Below are positions 61,686 through 64,000 of a stretch of DNA of 64,000 bases, piece by piece; the stretch's first letter is position 1; the number at the start of each line of letters is the position of its first letter. The stretch is from an uncultured delta proteobacterium. GTDB lineage: Bacteria; Myxococcota; Myxococcia; Myxococcales; 40CM-4-68-19. The translations under genes and the position numbers were made by a program. The DNA lies in contig CAIWCD010000049.1 of NCBI GenBank assembly GCA_903911145.1, positions 1 to 64,000 on the forward strand, in the 5' to 3' direction. The notes under the pieces are model-generated. The model was not told where the DNA came from. It did not search any database and worked only from the letters and a program-made list of their open reading frames with translations.

Positions 61686-62729
61686 CTACCCCAGCTTCAT
61701 CGCCGCGCGGACCGACTCCATCGTCTGCTCCGCGACCGCCTGCGCCTTGCGCGTTCCGAGTTGGACGAGTTCGTCAATGCGACCCGGATTGCGATCCAGT
61801 TCGGCGCGCCGATCACGGTGCTTCTCCAACTCGGGGAGGAGCGAGACGAGCAGCAGTTTCTTGCAATCGACGCAGCCAATCGCAGCGGTGCGGCACTCCG
61901 CGCCCACACGCTCGATCGCCTCGGGCGTCGAGTATGCGCGGTGCAGATGATAGATGGCGCAGATCTCGGGATTGCCCGGATCGGTGCGTCGCACGCGGGC
62001 AGGATCGGTCACCGCCACCATCACCCGCTTGCGGGCGCTCTCGCCATCTTCTCCGAGCTCGATCGCGTTGCCGTAGCTCTTCGACATCTTGCGGCCGTCG
62101 AGCCCGAGAATCTTCGGCACCGCCGTCAAGAGCGGTCGCGGCTCAACCAGCACGGGCTTGTTCTCCTTGCCGTAGAGGTGATTGAAGCGGCGGACCAACT
62201 CGCGCGCGAACTCGAGATGCGAGACCTGATCCTGCCCGACGGGCACCGCGTCCGCGCCATAGACTGCAACGTCAGCCGTCTGCAGCACCGGATAGCCGAG
62301 GAAGCCGTGGGTCGCGAGATCCTTCTCCCGCAGTTGCTCCTGCTGTTCCTTGAACGTCGGCACGCGCTCCAGCCAGCCGAGCGGCGTGATCATGCTGAGC
62401 AGAAGGTAGAGCTCGGCGTGCTGCTTGACGCGGCTCTGGATGAAGAGAGTGACGCGCTCCGGATCGAGCCCGGCCGCGACCCAGTCGGCAAACATGTCGC
62501 GCGTCGAAGCTTCGATCTTCGATGGATCCGCGTACTCGGTCGTGAGCGCGTGCCAGTCAGCGGAGAAGAAGAAGCAGTCGGCCTGCTGCGAGATCGCGAT
62601 CCAGTTCTTCACTGCGCCGTGGAAGTGACCGAGGTGGAGCTTGCCGGTCGGACGCATGCCGGAGACAACGCGGCGGGGCGGTTGGCGCGCGGGCGAAATT
62701 GCTGCCTCTGGCGCTGCGGATTCAGTCAT
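61686..62729 (-). CDS. trpS: tryptophanyl-tRNA synthetase
   Basis: 347 residues. The class I HIGH signature appears as HLGH (32-35) in GMRPTGKLHLGHFHGAV. The KMSKS loop is present in GLDGRKMSKSYGN. The binding pocket segment CFFFSADWHALTTEY, AVYGADAVPVGQDQVSHLEF and NCHRTAAIGCVDCKK-like tail (ECRTAAIGCVDCKKLLLVSL) match TrpRS. It charges tRNA-Trp. A short N-terminal Pro/Ala tail precedes the core. It is divergent from argC with 213 bases between. Confidence 0.96.
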   Translation of the reverse strand: MTESAAPEAAISPARQPPRRVVSGMRPTGKLHLGHFHGAVKNWIAISQQADCFFFSADWHALTTEYADPSKIEASTRDMFADWVAAGLDPERVTLFIQSRVKQHAELYLLLSMITPLGWLERVPTFKEQQEQLREKDLATHGFLGYPVLQTADVAVYGADAVPVGQDQVSHLEFARELVRRFNHLYGKENKPVLVEPRPLLTAVPKILGLDGRKMSKSYGNAIELGEDGESARKRVMVAVTDPARVRRTDPGNPEICAIYHLHRAYSTPEAIERVGAECRTAAIGCVDCKKLLLVSLLPELEKHRDRRAELDRNPGRIDELVQLGTRKAQAVAEQTMESVRAAMKLG

Positions 62730-62922
62730 GGCGACTCCTCGGGCGGCTCACGCCGCGCGCTCTTGCAGAAGCGGCAGCAACGCCGCGAGCGGGAGCCACT
62801 ACATCAAGAGCGAGCAGCGAGTCCAGAGGGGGGCGGCATTGACGTATGCCGTGAGCGGTCGGGTGCGCGGCGGGACTGGGCGAATGACCGATCTCAAATC
62901 GCTTGCCCGCTCAAAGGCCGAT

Positions 62923-62936
62923 CGCATATTTATGCA
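62923..62936 (+). promoter_or_regulatory. possible ARG-box / -10 region upstream of argC
   Basis: CGCATATTTATGCA fits the ArgR core pattern TGMATWWWWATKCA at 13 of 14 places, and a 13-base reverse-complement match recurs inside argC at 63760. The AT-rich patch is unusual in this GC-rich DNA. It also holds a plausible -10 (TATTTA) with TTGCCC about 18 bases before it. The site ends seven bases before the argC ATG, which lacks a Shine-Dalgarno, so a leaderless transcript is possible. Confidence 0.45.
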
Positions 62937-62942
62937 CCCACT

Positions 62943-64000
62943 ATGCAAGTCAACGTCGCAATCTTCGGCGCGTCCGGATACTCGGGCGTGGAGGCCACCC
63001 GCATCCTCGCGGGACATCCCGCCTTCGAGCTGAAACTGGCCACTTCCGACCGCTGGGACGGCGAGCTCCTCGAGGCGCGACTGGGGCCGATCGGTCCTGC
63101 CGGCGCGCTGCGATATGCAGCGCATCCCGAAACCGGCGCCGAGGCTGCCCTGGCGGCCCGGGGATGTGTCGCGGCACTGCTCTGCACGCCGGCAGAGACG
63201 TCGCTCGCGCTCGCGCCTGCCCTCGTCGAGGCAGGCATCAAGGTCGTCGACCTATCCGGCGCATTCCGACTCCGCGACCCGAAGGTTTTCGCGGCTGCCT
63301 ATCGTTTCGAGCAGACAGCGCTGGGGTTGCTTGACGAGACTGTCTACGGGATGCCGGAACTCGGCGCTTCCACGCGCAGCGCGATTGCCCGGGCACGCAT
63401 GATCGCCAACCCCGGTTGTTATCCGACCGCGGCAACTCTCGCGCTCGCCCCGTTGTTCGAGGCCGGATTGCTGGCACCTGAACCGATCATCGTCGACGCG
63501 GCGAGCGGCACCACCGGCGCAGGCCGCAAGTCCACCGAGGACATGAGCTTCACCGAGGTTGCCGACGACTTCCGCGCCTATCGCGTGCTGCGCCACCAGC
63601 ACACCCCGGAGATCGCGCAGACCCTTGCCGTTGCTGCTCGCCGCGATGTTCCTCTGACCTTCACACCACACCTTCTCCCGGTGCGGCGAGGCATCCTCGC
63701 GACGGCCTACGCACGCCTTGCACAGGGGAGAGATGCGCGCGAACTCAAGCAGGCCCTTCTGCATAAATATGCAGGCGAGCCGTTCGTGCAGGTGGTGAAT
63801 TCGCCGGATCAGGTCTCGCTGCGCGCCGTCGTCGGCACCAATCGCGTTCAGGTGTCGGTGGAATGCGGCGGCGCAGCACCGGGTCCCGGCAACGACCCCG
63901 AGCGCGTCGTCGCTGTCTCGTCGATCGACAATCTCCTCAAGGGTGCAGCGGGACAGGCCATCCAGAACCTGAACCTCATGTGCGGCCAACCAGAGACGGC
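62943..64000 (+). CDS. argC: N-acetyl-gamma-glutamyl-phosphate reductase, 3' end outside window
   Basis: 352 codons are open to the window edge with no stop, so the last residues are missing; the family is about 345 long, so only a few should be absent. The NADP loop is GASGYSG (9-15). The catalytic Cys159 is in MIANPGCYPTA, followed by LSGAFRL-type pocket residues (VVDLSGAFRLRDP), SGTTGAGRKSTED, the FTPHLLPVRRGILATAYARL segment and SSIDNLLKGAAGQAIQNLNL. It reduces N-acetylglutamyl phosphate in arginine synthesis. It is divergent from trpS. A second ARG-box-like site lies inside at 63760. Confidence 0.95.
   Translation, partial: MQVNVAIFGASGYSGVEATRILAGHPAFELKLATSDRWDGELLEARLGPIGPAGALRYAAHPETGAEAALAARGCVAALLCTPAETSLALAPALVEAGIKVVDLSGAFRLRDPKVFAAAYRFEQTALGLLDETVYGMPELGASTRSAIARARMIANPGCYPTAATLALAPLFEAGLLAPEPIIVDAASGTTGAGRKSTEDMSFTEVADDFRAYRVLRHQHTPEIAQTLAVAARRDVPLTFTPHLLPVRRGILATAYARLAQGRDARELKQALLHKYAGEPFVQVVNSPDQVSLRAVVGTNRVQVSVECGGAAPGPGNDPERVVAVSSIDNLLKGAAGQAIQNLNLMCGQPET
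63760..63773 (+). promoter_or_regulatory. second ARG-box-like palindrome, inside argC
   Basis: TGCATAAATATGCA matches the pattern TGMATWWWWATKCA at all 14 positions and is the reverse complement of the upstream site over 13 bases. It lies about 820 bases downstream of the argC start. ArgR operators are often paired, but usually much closer; looping is speculative. Confidence 0.35.

Overview
This window is a high-GC chromosomal segment from a Gram-negative bacterium. The coding style suggests Myxococcota or a related former-deltaproteobacterial lineage; this is inference, because no rRNA is present. Supporting points are the FadL-type outer-membrane protein, several lipoproteins and the NlpD-type hydrolase (an outer membrane), the gene string trpS-scpA-scpB-rluB, a split B12-dependent acyl-CoA mutase, a large PlsB acyltransferase, and many small signalling proteins with cyclic-nucleotide-binding folds.

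Layout. 1-2770 is an accessory stretch next to a tRNA-Val(CAC). It holds a decayed IS3-family element, a DUF4240 gene of uncertain integrity, and about 740 bases without a gene that contain four consecutive hairpins. 2945-9251 carries a small helical protein, an SCP2-like protein, a DnaK-type chaperone, a receiver/histidine-kinase hybrid, the CCA-adding enzyme, tRNA-Arg(CCT) and apt. 9696-12779 is guaB-guaA. 12889-16007 is a coupled minus-strand group (2TM coiled-coil protein, gamma carbonic anhydrase-like protein, CNB protein), with a DedA protein that seems to start at CTG. 16112-22208 runs on the plus strand (secreted cupredoxin-like protein, small helical protein, zinc alcohol dehydrogenase, plsB, class I aldolase). 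22218-24655 is a tightly coupled Crp regulator-queD-lipoprotein-membrane protein operon, divergent from thiS-thiG-thiE-FadL (24764-27813). recO, nlpD and surE then diverge from clpS-clpA.

33372-44383 is a minus-strand acyl-CoA catabolic block: 3-hydroxyacyl-CoA dehydrogenase, two enoyl-CoA hydratases, three acyl-CoA dehydrogenases, HMG-CoA lyase and a split B12 mutase. The mutase residues point to isobutyryl-CoA rather than methylmalonyl-CoA. Together they suit branched-chain amino acid and short or branched fatty acid degradation. 44466-48921 holds a small histidine kinase, three uncharacterised small proteins, the Mrp/ApbC Fe-S carrier and a PflX-type radical SAM protein.

48968-54839 is a plus-strand run: an anion permease, then an ECF sigma / anti-sigma / multi-domain membrane protein operon, a degenerate phosphoesterase-like lipoprotein and a MshEN-domain protein. 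It converges on a TPR plus double-CNB protein, a HEAT-repeat lipoprotein, rluB, scpB, scpA and trpS (54861-62729). argC opens divergently and runs off the end of the window.

The least expected signals are a five-copy dispersed short repeat built from TTGGTANNCCAA-like units, two copies of which sit in frame inside coding sequence; the isobutyryl-type mutase; the unusual ECF operon; a FadL gene translationally coupled to thiamin genes; a possible leaderless, ARG-box-controlled argC; and the hairpin cluster beside tRNA-Val.
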